A stretch of DNA of 64,000 nt from Candidatus Nitrosopumilus sp. SW (lineage in GTDB: Archaea; Thermoproteota; Nitrososphaeria; Nitrososphaerales; Nitrosopumilaceae), in NCBI RefSeq assembly GCF_006740685.1, contig NZ_CP035425.1:1217687-1281686 (forward strand), given 5' to 3'. This document shows positions 13,573-21,981 of this stretch, piece by piece. Under the pieces are notes generated by a model. That model had not been told where the DNA came from. It searched no databases and saw only the letters and a list, made by a program, of their open reading frames with translations. Within the stretch, counting starts at the first letter, position 1. Every line of letters starts with the position of its first letter. A program made the translations under genes and the position numbers.

Positions 13573-16071
13573 TTGACCATTCCTAGAGTAAGTTCTGCAT
13601 TAAAGGCAGTTGACCTGAAACAAGTTCCAGCACCACTCATTATTGGTGAGAGAATCAACACTCAGGGTTCTCGTAAAGCAAAACAACTAGTTCTTGCTGA
13701 TGATTATGATGGACTAGTTGATTTGGGTAGAACTCAAGTTGAAGATGGTGCACACTGTCTTGATGTATGTGTTGCAACAACTGAACGTTCTGATGAAAAA
13801 GAATTCATGTTAAATCTGGTCAAACGTTTAAGCTTAGAAGTAGATGCCCCTCTTGTAATTGATTCAACTGATCCAGATGTAATTGATGCATCTGTAAAAC
13901 AAATTCCAGGAAGACCGATAATTAATTCAATTAATCTTGAAGGTGATGGAAGTAGATTTGAAAAACTTGCACCAATAATGGCAAAGTATGGTTTGCCTGC
14001 AATTGCATTGTGTATTGGACCTAATGGAATGGCAAAAACTCCTCAGCAAAAATTAGAAACTGCTGAATTACTTTATGAGACTGGAAAAAAATATGGATTA
14101 AAAATTGAGCAGTTTATCTTTGATGTGCTTACATTTACCCTTGCAACAGGTGAGGACGAATTTCTAGATGCAGGAAAAAACACTCTTGAAGGAATCCGTC
14201 TTGTAAAAGAAAAATTTCCTGACTCTTTTACCACATTGGGTCTAAGTAACATTAGTTTTGGATTAGTACCTTATGCTAGAAAAATTCTAAATTCTGTGTT
14301 CTTACATCATGCGATAAAAGCTGGTCTTGATACTGCAATTGTAAATGCAAAGGAGATAATTCCATATGGCGAAATTGATGAAAAAGAAAGAAAACTTGCT
14401 GAAGATCTAATTTTTAACACTCATCCAAACGCATTGTCTGAGTTAATCACATACTTTGAGAATGCAGGACCTCAAGCAAGCACCGTATCTAAGAAAGTAG
14501 ATGTTGATCCATCTTGGTCTGCAGGAAAGAAGGCTAACTTTAGAATTGTAAACAGGCTCAAAGACGGAATTGAAAATGATGTTGTTTCTGCTATTGCAGA
14601 TAAAGTTGGAAAAAATGATATTCTAAAAGACAATGATGGTAAACTTTTCCTTGATGCTCCTCCTGAGACAACTCATGATGGTGCAATCCGAACTCTCAAT
14701 GAAGATTTACTTCCTGCAATGAAAGAGGTAGGCGATAAATTTGGTGCAGGAGAATTAATTCTTCCATTTGTTTTGAAATCTGCTGAATGTATGAAGGCAG
14801 CTGTCGGTGAACTAGAAAAGTATCTAGTCAAAGAAGAAGGATCTAGCAAAGGAAAACTGGTTTTAGGAACTGTGTATGGTGATGTTCATGATATTGGAAA
14901 GAACTTGGTAAAGACAATCTTTCAAAATAACGGTTATTCTGTTTATGATCTTGGAAAACAAGTTCCTTTACAAAAATTCCTTGAGAAAATTGATGAGGTA
15001 AAACCTGATGCAGTTGGACTTTCTGCATTACTTGTTTCTACGTCAAAACAAATGCAGTTCTTTGTAGAACATGCAAGAAAAAACAAAATGAATATTCCAA
15101 TTCTTTGTGGTGGTGCTGCAATTAACAGTAACTACATTAATCGAATTGCAAAAGAGGACGGAATCTATGAGCCTGGTGTCTTTTATTGTAATACAATGTT
15201 TGAAGGACTAAAAACAATGGATACTTTGATTTCAGATGAAAAGCCAAAACTTTTGGCGCAATGGAAAGAAAAATTGGAGAACTGGAAAGAGAAATCCTCT
15301 GCAACAATTGATCCTACTAATCTTCCAAAAAGTGACATTAAACCTGTGCAGGCACCTGCCCCAAAAACTATTGGCGAACCAATACGCCTAAAACTAGATC
15401 AGATTAACATGGACGAAGTATGGCAACTCATTGATAAAAAATCACTCTTCAAACTTTCTTGGGGGTTGAGAGGTAAAGCAGGATCTGAATCAGAATCTGA
15501 TCATGAACAACTGCTTAGTCAATGGAAGATTAGAATAATTCGAGAAAAACTGTTTGAACCTGAAGTAGTTTATGGATATTTCAAATGCCACAACAAAGAT
15601 GGAAAATTATCTGTAGACAATCCTCATGGTGATGACGTAACATTTGATTTTCCTCGTTCAACAAGACTTGAACATCTATGTTTGACTGATTATTTTGGCG
15701 ATGATGATATTGTCGCATTTCAGGCTGTAACTGTGGGAAACAAAGTTGCAGACATTATTGAAAAATGGAATCAAGAAGACAAGTACACTGATGCATATTA
15801 TCTTCATGGATTGGCAGTTGAAGTTGCCGAAGCTTTAGCTGAATGGATTAACCGAAAAATAAAATCTGAATTGAATTTAGAAGCAGGTGGTTTGAGATAC
15901 TCTTGGGGTTTTCCTAGTTGCCCTGATGTATTACAACACCGATTGGTATGGAAACTATTGGAACCTGAAAAATCTGGAATGGAATTAACTGAATCAGGAC
16001 AAATCATCCCAGAGCAATCTACTGCAGCAATAGTAGTACATCATCCTAAAGCATCATACTTTGTACTTTAG
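13573..16071 (+). CDS. metH: Cobalamin-dependent methionine synthase, folate/B12/activation part
   Basis: An 832-residue protein holding the other MetH modules in order: pterin-binding domain (about 1-300), B12 cap and Rossmann domain (about 335-590) with the cobalt-ligand motif Asp437-x-His439-x-x-Gly442 (GDVHDIGKN), and a C-terminal reactivation domain that binds S-adenosylmethionine (RYSWGFPSCPD). It methylates homocysteine from methyl-tetrahydropterin through B12, with the module upstream. The start is TTG. The end overlaps the convergent MTHFR-like gene by 4 nt. Confidence 0.88.
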   Translation: MTIPRVSSALKAVDLKQVPAPLIIGERINTQGSRKAKQLVLADDYDGLVDLGRTQVEDGAHCLDVCVATTERSDEKEFMLNLVKRLSLEVDAPLVIDSTDPDVIDASVKQIPGRPIINSINLEGDGSRFEKLAPIMAKYGLPAIALCIGPNGMAKTPQQKLETAELLYETGKKYGLKIEQFIFDVLTFTLATGEDEFLDAGKNTLEGIRLVKEKFPDSFTTLGLSNISFGLVPYARKILNSVFLHHAIKAGLDTAIVNAKEIIPYGEIDEKERKLAEDLIFNTHPNALSELITYFENAGPQASTVSKKVDVDPSWSAGKKANFRIVNRLKDGIENDVVSAIADKVGKNDILKDNDGKLFLDAPPETTHDGAIRTLNEDLLPAMKEVGDKFGAGELILPFVLKSAECMKAAVGELEKYLVKEEGSSKGKLVLGTVYGDVHDIGKNLVKTIFQNNGYSVYDLGKQVPLQKFLEKIDEVKPDAVGLSALLVSTSKQMQFFVEHARKNKMNIPILCGGAAINSNYINRIAKEDGIYEPGVFYCNTMFEGLKTMDTLISDEKPKLLAQWKEKLENWKEKSSATIDPTNLPKSDIKPVQAPAPKTIGEPIRLKLDQINMDEVWQLIDKKSLFKLSWGLRGKAGSESESDHEQLLSQWKIRIIREKLFEPEVVYGYFKCHNKDGKLSVDNPHGDDVTFDFPRSTRLEHLCLTDYFGDDDIVAFQAVTVGNKVADIIEKWNQEDKYTDAYYLHGLAVEVAEALAEWINRKIKSELNLEAGGLRYSWGFPSCPDVLQHRLVWKLLEPEKSGMELTESGQIIPEQSTAAIVVHHPKASYFVL

Positions 16072-16805
16072 ATGGTTGTTTTATCCAAAAATTCGTTTAA
16101 TCCTGTAAAATCATTTGGAGATGTGAGTAAAACATCACCTGTGATTTTGTGTGTTTGTTTTAACAACTCTTCAAATTCTTTACTGTATGATTCTAAATCT
16201 AAATCCAAAAACTTTGCAGATTTTTCATTTTTTTGTGAGGGAAATAGTATGATTGGGATAACTGAAAATTTACTGAGATTTTCTGATAATGCTTGAACCT
16301 GTTGTATGTTTTGAATGACTTGAGTCATGAATCCTTTTGGTTTTGCATCAATTTTTTTTCCAAGTTTAGAGAAATTTGGATTGTTTGATACTGATAGGTA
16401 CAAATCAATTTTTGAATCTATACTTTTCTCTCTTAATTTTTTTACAGTCAAACTTGGTATTTGTCCAGAGTCTGCCTTTCCTGTTTGTGAAGGGTCTCCC
16501 ATCAAAATTAGGATTCCTGCAAAGCCAATCTCAATACATTTTTCTGCAAATTCAAAAATCTCTGCTTCTGATTTGTCTCTGACTCTAAGACTAACTGTAA
16601 TTGGCAAATCTGGAATTTCATTTTTAATTATTTTTCCTACATCTAATGGTGAAACCCTTTGATACCCTAACACATTTTCTGTAAGGTGAATTGCATCACA
16701 TTTTTTTGAAATAATTTTTATCCTTTCAATGAATTTCTTTATTGATTCATTTGTATCTACATCAGGTAAAATTTTAGGTGGATTAGCTTCATACCTGATT
16801 GTCAT
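16068..16805 (-). CDS. Methylenetetrahydrofolate reductase-like protein
   Basis: A 245-residue TIM-barrel-type protein with YEANPP at the start (compare the E-x-P-P of MTHFR), HLTENVLG, GILILMGDPSQTG (matching the L-x-G-D-P motif) and a sparse C-terminal half. MTHFR makes methyl-tetrahydrofolate for MetH, and its position next to metH supports the call. It is shorter than the usual 290 residues and divergent, so cofactor use is uncertain. Confidence 0.65.
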   Translation of the reverse strand: MTIRYEANPPKILPDVDTNESIKKFIERIKIISKKCDAIHLTENVLGYQRVSPLDVGKIIKNEIPDLPITVSLRVRDKSEAEIFEFAEKCIEIGFAGILILMGDPSQTGKADSGQIPSLTVKKLREKSIDSKIDLYLSVSNNPNFSKLGKKIDAKPKGFMTQVIQNIQQVQALSENLSKFSVIPIILFPSQKNEKSAKFLDLDLESYSKEFEELLKQTHKITGDVLLTSPNDFTGLNEFLDKTTI

Positions 16806-16879
16806 ATTATCATTTTTTGTATCCTTGGTTAAAACCTTTGAATACTAAAACCCATATGGAAAAGTAGGAAAGAAGAAAA

Positions 16880-17428
16880 ATGATTCTTGAAGATATCCAA
16901 TCTATTCTTACAAGTAAAATTCATCCTACTATTGAAAATTCCGGAAAGTACCGCTTAGCATCAGTGCTTGTTGTAATTTATGGAAATGAACCAATTATTG
17001 TAATGACTGAAAAACCCAAACACATGAAATTTCATGCTGGTGAAATTTCATTTCCTGGGGGAAAGTTGGATTCAAATGATTCTGATCTTTTAGATACTGC
17101 ATTACGTGAAACCTGTGAAGAAATCGGATTGGCTATTTCTAAAGAACAAGTAATTGGTCAACTAGAACCTGTGGTGACTTTGAATTCTGGATTCTTGATA
17201 TTGCCATTTGTTGCTGTTCTAAATGAGATTCCACCGCTTTCTCCCAATCGAGAAGTCGAAACGATTTTTCACATGCCTCTTGATTCTTTATTGGACACCA
17301 TTGCACACGATCCTGATCCCTCGCATAACATAATTCAGGAGATGTTCACCTTTGAATACCAAAACAAAATCGTATGGGGTGCCTCTGCTAGAATCCTAAA
17401 ACAGATTCATGATGGCCTAAAATCCTGA
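16880..17428 (+). CDS. Nudix hydrolase, CoA pyrophosphatase type
   Basis: A 182-residue Nudix protein. The Nudix box appears as GGKLDSNDSD then ALRETCEEIGL, preceded by FHAGEISFPGG, which resembles the extra motif of CoA/acyl-CoA pyrophosphatases (NudL type). It would hydrolyse CoA or related nucleotides to phosphopantetheine and 3',5'-ADP. It lies just upstream of the ribosomal L39e-L31e pair. Confidence 0.78.
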   Translation: MILEDIQSILTSKIHPTIENSGKYRLASVLVVIYGNEPIIVMTEKPKHMKFHAGEISFPGGKLDSNDSDLLDTALRETCEEIGLAISKEQVIGQLEPVVTLNSGFLILPFVAVLNEIPPLSPNREVETIFHMPLDSLLDTIAHDPDPSHNIIQEMFTFEYQNKIVWGASARILKQIHDGLKS

Positions 17429-17433
17429 GATTC

Positions 17434-17443
17434 ATTTAAAAAG
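17434..17443 (+). promoter_or_regulatory. TATA-like box for rpl39e-rpl31e
   Basis: ATTTAAAAAG lies 23-32 nt before the ATG of rpl39e, the expected distance for a short-leader transcript. Confidence 0.5.
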
Positions 17444-17465
17444 AGCTCCACGTGCCTGAAAATCT

Positions 17466-17624
17466 ATGGCTGCACGTAAGTCCTCTCCAAGGAAGATTCG
17501 TCTGTTGAAAAAAACAAAACAGGCATCACCAGTACCTGCATGGATTATTCTCAAAACAAAGAGAAGTGTTAGAACAAATCCAAAACGTAGAGCTTGGAGA
17601 TCAACTGATGTGGAGGTAGGATAG
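17466..17624 (+). CDS. rpl39e: Large ribosomal subunit protein eL39 (L39e)
   Basis: A 52-residue, very basic protein (MAARKSSPRKIRLLKKTKQ, later PAWIILKT and NPKRRAWRSTDV), the usual length and pattern of archaeal L39e, which lines the ribosomal exit tunnel. The stop is immediately followed by the ATG of rpl31e (TAGATG), so the two are co-translated. Confidence 0.93.
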   Translation: MAARKSSPRKIRLLKKTKQASPVPAWIILKTKRSVRTNPKRRAWRSTDVEVG

Positions 17625-18182
17625 ATGTCTCAAGAATTAGAACGTGTTTACACAATTCCACTTGGTAAAGTATTACTCTCTCAATCACAACACCGAGCAG
17701 TTAGAGCAATCAATATGATCAAAGAATTTGCTCGTCATCACATGAAGGTTGAAGATATTAAAATTGAAGAAGATTTAGCTCATCAAATTTGGGCAAAAGG
17801 AATCAGAAGTCCTCCAAGAAAGATTAGAGTTAGAATGAGTAAGACCGATGAAGGTTATGTTCTTGTTTCACCTTATGAAGAAGAAATTGAATCTAAAGTA
17901 ACTCCTGAAAAAGAAACTCCAAAAGTTGAAGACAAAGTAGAAGAAGCACCAAAGAAAGAAGAACCAGCTAAAGAAGCACCAAAGAAAGAAGAACCAGCTA
18001 AAGAAGCACCAAAGAAAGAAGAACCAGCTAAAGAAGCACCAAAGAAAGAAGAACCAGCTAAAGAAGCACCAAAGAAAGAAGAACCAGCTAAAGAAGCACC
18101 AAAGAAAGAAGAACCAGCTAAAGAAGCACCAAAGAAAGAAGAACCAGCTAAAGAAGCACCAAAGAAAGAAGATAAAGAATAA
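17625..18182 (+). CDS. rpl31e: Large ribosomal subunit protein eL31 (L31e) with long repetitive charged tail
   Basis: The first 85 or so residues are a normal L31e (VYTIPLGKVL, ARHHMKVEDIKIEEDL, PPRKIRVRMSK), a protein at the tunnel exit. After that follows a tail of about 100 residues made of a ten-residue repeat, EAPKKEEPAK, encoded by perfect 30-bp DNA repeats. Archaeal L31e usually ends near residue 90. The tail is probably disordered and highly charged and would project from the ribosome near the exit site. Confidence 0.9.
   Translation: MSQELERVYTIPLGKVLLSQSQHRAVRAINMIKEFARHHMKVEDIKIEEDLAHQIWAKGIRSPPRKIRVRMSKTDEGYVLVSPYEEEIESKVTPEKETPKVEDKVEEAPKKEEPAKEAPKKEEPAKEAPKKEEPAKEAPKKEEPAKEAPKKEEPAKEAPKKEEPAKEAPKKEEPAKEAPKKEDKE
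17941..18171 (+). repeat. 30-bp perfect tandem repeat inside rpl31e
   Basis: Seven identical 30-bp units run from 17941 to 18150 and a partial eighth follows. Each unit is in frame and encodes EAPKKEEPAK. The units are identical even at silent positions, which points to recent expansion or ongoing gene conversion. Confidence 0.95.
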
Positions 18183-18217
18183 TCTTTTTCAAAAAATTAT
18201 ACTTTTAAAAAATTATT
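18183..18217. terminator. T/A-rich convergent terminator region
   Basis: The 35 bp between the convergent rpl31e and FtsZ-like genes hold T runs in one direction (TCTTTTTC) and A runs in the other (AAAAAATTA), suited to archaeal oligo-T termination for both. Confidence 0.35.
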
Positions 18218-19165
18218 TTATTCTAATTGGTATAAGTCCAATTTGCAATCAATACTACAATCTGGTGCGGACCAGTCAAGTGTGTCTTCTTGTGGAATCA
18301 TTCCGAGTGGATCATAGTTGTCAAATTTAGTCATTCCTTGTATTGATGACAATATCACTACTTTGGATTCAGATTCTGAAGTCATGTCAATTTGTGAATT
18401 GCTTTCATTAAGAATTCCACTTGTGAGATTGGTTATTGAGTTTAGTACTCCTACTGGAATATTACTACCTCCAACGACGTACAGCATTGAACGTTTTACA
18501 GCGTTAGGTGGAGCATTTTCATATAACATTTTGAGTGAGTCTCTAAGTGAATCTTCAATATCTTGTCCTTCTTTGCTTGTAGTGAGAATATTTGTATCTG
18601 AAGACATTTCTGAGGTTCCAAGTGATTCTACAACGTGCATAATTGCAGAGTTTGCAATGTCATAGCATGCTTTAGGAGTCAAGTCTGGGTTGCTCTCTAA
18701 TAGTGAATCATTATCAAGCACAACAGTACATTCCGAGTTTTCTCTAACTCTCTTTAGTGATACGCCTGAATTGAAAATTCTATCTTTCTCGTATTTGAAA
18801 GGCATAATTGCAAATGAAACTAATCCTACATCTGCTTCTTTACACATTTCTGATACTACTGGTGCTATGGCTGAGCCTGCTTTTCCTGCTAAATTACTCA
18901 TCATAACAATAGTGGAATAACCAGAAATTTTTGATTTGATTTCTTCTGAAACATTGTAAGTTGAGCCTCTGATTAACTGCATTGATGGATTTACTACTGA
19001 ATCTGTTGAAACATGTACAGATGGTACTTCTTCTGTGAAATCTTTTGAATCATTACTGATCAAGAGACAATCTGAATCTAGTGAATCTTTGGCTTTGAGT
19101 GCTAATTTTGAGCCTGCGCCACCCAAACCTATTACTAAAATTGGTTCTTTTACTTGAAAACTCAT
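18218..19165 (-). CDS. FtsZ/tubulin-like protein lacking canonical GTPase motifs
   Basis: A 315-residue protein with the FtsZ N-terminal nucleotide loop (VIGLGGAGSKLA), but the tubulin signature GGGTGSG is replaced by NLAGKAGSA (about residues 92-100). The catalytic T7 motif NxDxxD is not recognisable; the matching area reads NSQIDMTSESE. The following VGLVSFAIMPFKYEKDR still matches FtsZ. In this phylum cell division is carried out by Cdv proteins, so this FtsZ relative probably has another role. It should bind nucleotide weakly or not hydrolyse it; this is inferred. Confidence 0.72.
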   Translation of the reverse strand: MSFQVKEPILVIGLGGAGSKLALKAKDSLDSDCLLISNDSKDFTEEVPSVHVSTDSVVNPSMQLIRGSTYNVSEEIKSKISGYSTIVMMSNLAGKAGSAIAPVVSEMCKEADVGLVSFAIMPFKYEKDRIFNSGVSLKRVRENSECTVVLDNDSLLESNPDLTPKACYDIANSAIMHVVESLGTSEMSSDTNILTTSKEGQDIEDSLRDSLKMLYENAPPNAVKRSMLYVVGGSNIPVGVLNSITNLTSGILNESNSQIDMTSESESKVVILSSIQGMTKFDNYDPLGMIPQEDTLDWSAPDCSIDCKLDLYQLE

Positions 19166-19238
19166 TTCAGATCCTATTCTCTGAATTCCATAAAAAACCT
19201 TCTTACGTTTTTTTAATCAAATTTTAGATCTAAAAAAT

Positions 19239-20507
19239 TTAGCTTGCGATCTTCCCAAGAAGGCTATTCTGTGTAGCCTCAATGATCTCAACTGCTTGCA
19301 ATTGCCCAATGTCCACTTGTTCAGGGACAAACACCGGCTTGTATGCAAAGTTTCTTCCTTTGATTCCCTCGTCTGTCCTTTCATCAAAGAGAACATTGCC
19401 TTTCCAACCGATCCACTTTTTGTTGTTCTCTAACGATATTTTGTTGATCTGTTCAAAAATTTTCTTACTTCTTGATTTTACTTCTGCAACATCAATTTGT
19501 TCCCATTCAGCAGCTTCAGTTCCTGGTCTGGCACTGTATTTTGAAAGATTTACCACATCTGGTCTTGTCTCATCAAGCAATTCTACTGTTTTCTCAAAGT
19601 CTTCTTTTGTCTCTGAAGGAAATCCTACTATGATGTCTGTTGAAATGGTAAAGTTTGGGAATCTCTCTCTTGCCTTTTTTACTATCTCTCTGAATGTTCC
19701 AGCAGTATGACCCCTTTTCATGTCGTGCAAAACCTTGTCACTTCCACTTTGTACTGGGATGTGGAGAAACTTGAAGACTTTGTCATTATCATATGATTCA
19801 ATTAATTTCTCTTTAATTCGTGGCATGTACATTGGATTCATCATTCCTACTCTGATCATAAACTCTTCAGGGATTTCTGAGACTGCATTAATTAAAGAAG
19901 GTAAATCTGTTCCAATATCAAATCCATAACATCCATTATCAGTTGATGTTAACCACACTTCTTTACATCCTTCATTGATCTCTGTTTTTACTTGTCTTAC
20001 AATGTCTCCTAGTCTGTAACTTTGAAGATCTCCTTTTGAAATTTTAGTCTGACAAAATGTACATTCACTCATACATCCACTTGCAATCTCAACTATTCCT
20101 ACTGCTGGATTCAACCTAACTTTTGGCAATCCCACTTTTGATAAATCAGAGTCTTCTAATGCAATCTCTTTTCTTCCTTTAAGTGTAGAATCAATGACTT
20201 GGAGAGTTTTACCTAAAGAATTTGGACCAAGTAGACTGGCACTTTGAGAAAACTTTTCGACAGTTTCTTTTTCAGCTTTTGGTAGACAACCAGCTACGAC
20301 TAGAGGCTTTGTCTTTAGTGATTTTATCCTATGAATCATCTTGTTTGCTGTTGCATCTTTTACAGAACATGTTACAACAATGTTAAGATCTGATTCTGAC
20401 GAATCCTCAACTAACGTATGGCCTCCATTTAGAATTAATCCTGAAATCATTTCAGAGTCTGCAAAACTTGCAGAACATCCGTAAGATTCTACAAATATTT
20501 TTGCCAT
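19239..20507 (-). CDS. tRNA methylthiotransferase, MiaB/CDKAL1 (e-MtaB) type
   Basis: A 422-residue radical SAM enzyme that adds a methylthio group to t6A37 in tRNA. It shows the N-terminal UPF0004 domain (SYGCSASFADSEM, TCSVKDATANK), the radical SAM cluster motif CMSECTFC and a C-terminal TRAM-like region. It starts 3 nt after the stop of the fumarase-family gene, so the two share a transcript. Confidence 0.87.
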   Translation of the reverse strand: MAKIFVESYGCSASFADSEMISGLILNGGHTLVEDSSESDLNIVVTCSVKDATANKMIHRIKSLKTKPLVVAGCLPKAEKETVEKFSQSASLLGPNSLGKTLQVIDSTLKGRKEIALEDSDLSKVGLPKVRLNPAVGIVEIASGCMSECTFCQTKISKGDLQSYRLGDIVRQVKTEINEGCKEVWLTSTDNGCYGFDIGTDLPSLINAVSEIPEEFMIRVGMMNPMYMPRIKEKLIESYDNDKVFKFLHIPVQSGSDKVLHDMKRGHTAGTFREIVKKARERFPNFTISTDIIVGFPSETKEDFEKTVELLDETRPDVVNLSKYSARPGTEAAEWEQIDVAEVKSRSKKIFEQINKISLENNKKWIGWKGNVLFDERTDEGIKGRNFAYKPVFVPEQVDIGQLQAVEIIEATQNSLLGKIAS

Positions 20508-20510
20508 ACT

Positions 20511-21872
20511 TTATCCAAACAGAGAATCAATTTCTTTGTTAGTCATTAGTTTCTTTGAAACAACTAGTTCTCTGATAGTTTTTCCAGTTTTTAATGACTC
20601 TTTGAAAAGTTCTGCAGATTTGAGATATCCAATTTTTGGAGTTAGTAATGTAACGATTACTGGACTGTTTTCAATATCTGCACGTAATTTATCCTTGTTT
20701 GCAGTAAGTCCATCAATTAGATTGGCAGAAAATATTGGCAAGAAATTCTTTAACATATCTGTTGACTCTAACATGCACTTTAGCATTCCCGGCAACATTA
20801 CATTAAGCTCAAACTGACCACTTTGTGCTGCATAGGATACTGCAGTATCGTTTCCAATTACATTAAAGCAAATCATATTCATACATTCAGCTAATGATGG
20901 GTTTACTTTACCTGGCATGATTGATGAACCTGCATGAACTGCAGGAATTCCAAGTTCTGCTAAACCTGCAATTGGACCTGATGCCATTAATCTAATGTCA
21001 TTTGCAAGTTTACCAATCTCTAATGCCAAATTACGTAATGCTCCTGAACAATTTGCAACAGCATACTTGCTTTGCAGTCCATGTTGCATATCCTTTTCAG
21101 GCTTTAATGATAATTTTGAAATTTTTGCAAGCTCTGATATTGCAATTTTTCTGTAACCTTTTGGTGTGTTAGCCCCAGAACCAACAGCAGTTCCACCAAG
21201 TGCAACATTTTGTAGTTCTTTTTGTGATGCAGCAATTTCGTTTCTTGCTTTAGTGATAGATGTGACATAAGCTGCAAACTCACTACCTAAAGTTACTGGT
21301 AGTGCGTCCATGAGGTGAGTTCTTCCAATTTTCTTAAATGATGAAAATTGTTTTGCTTTCTTTGATAATGATTTTATCAAAATATCAATAGCTGGAATTG
21401 TTTCTTTGAGATTCATCAAAATTGCAACATGCATTGCAGTGGGATATGTATCGTTACTTGACTGTGACATGTTGACATGATCATTTGGATGTAAGAATTC
21501 ATACTGTCCTTTCTTTTTACGCAAAGTCTCTAATGCAACATTTGCTATAACTTCATTTGAATTCATATTAAACGCGGTTCCTGCTCCAGAATTTATCATA
21601 TCTACAACAAATTGATCAACATGCTTTCCTGCCAAAATTTTATCACACGCAGAAACTATTGCTTTTCCACGTTTACTGTCAATAGCCTTTGTTTTCATAT
21701 TGGCTACTGCAGCTGATCTTTTGATCATTACAAACGACTTTACCAAATTCTCATGAGACTTGTTTCCTGTAACGTGATACTGTTTGATTGCTCTGCCCGT
21801 AAATGCTCCATAATATGCGTCTGCAGGAATTTTGACTTTGCCTAGTGAGTCTTGATCTAATCGAAACTTCAT
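20511..21872 (-). CDS. fumC: Fumarase class II / aspartase superfamily lyase
   Basis: A 453-residue protein of the fumarase/aspartase superfamily, with the signature loop GSSIMPGKVNP and the blocks MSQSSNDTYPTA, FNMNSNEVIANVA and THLMDALPVTLG. Fumarase hydrates fumarate to malate and aspartase releases ammonia from aspartate; sequence motifs alone do not separate them firmly. Fumarase is favoured because this lineage needs it in central carbon flow. It is upstream of the methylthiotransferase in one operon. Confidence 0.8.
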   Translation of the reverse strand: MKFRLDQDSLGKVKIPADAYYGAFTGRAIKQYHVTGNKSHENLVKSFVMIKRSAAVANMKTKAIDSKRGKAIVSACDKILAGKHVDQFVVDMINSGAGTAFNMNSNEVIANVALETLRKKKGQYEFLHPNDHVNMSQSSNDTYPTAMHVAILMNLKETIPAIDILIKSLSKKAKQFSSFKKIGRTHLMDALPVTLGSEFAAYVTSITKARNEIAASQKELQNVALGGTAVGSGANTPKGYRKIAISELAKISKLSLKPEKDMQHGLQSKYAVANCSGALRNLALEIGKLANDIRLMASGPIAGLAELGIPAVHAGSSIMPGKVNPSLAECMNMICFNVIGNDTAVSYAAQSGQFELNVMLPGMLKCMLESTDMLKNFLPIFSANLIDGLTANKDKLRADIENSPVIVTLLTPKIGYLKSAELFKESLKTGKTIRELVVSKKLMTNKEIDSLFG

Positions 21873-21950
21873 TCTATACTCGGTTGTTTTAACCCATTAT
21901 TCATTCTTTTTCAGAGATCTTCATATTTTCATATACCAATAATGGGAATT

Positions 21951-21959
21951 ATTATATAG
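21951..21959 (+). promoter_or_regulatory. TATA box of nirK
   Basis: ATTATATAG lies 23-31 nt before the nirK ATG, and GGGGG lies within the short leader. The spacing suggests a very short 5' leader. Confidence 0.55.
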
Positions 21960-21981
21960 GATTCAGGGGGCACCGTGCTTA

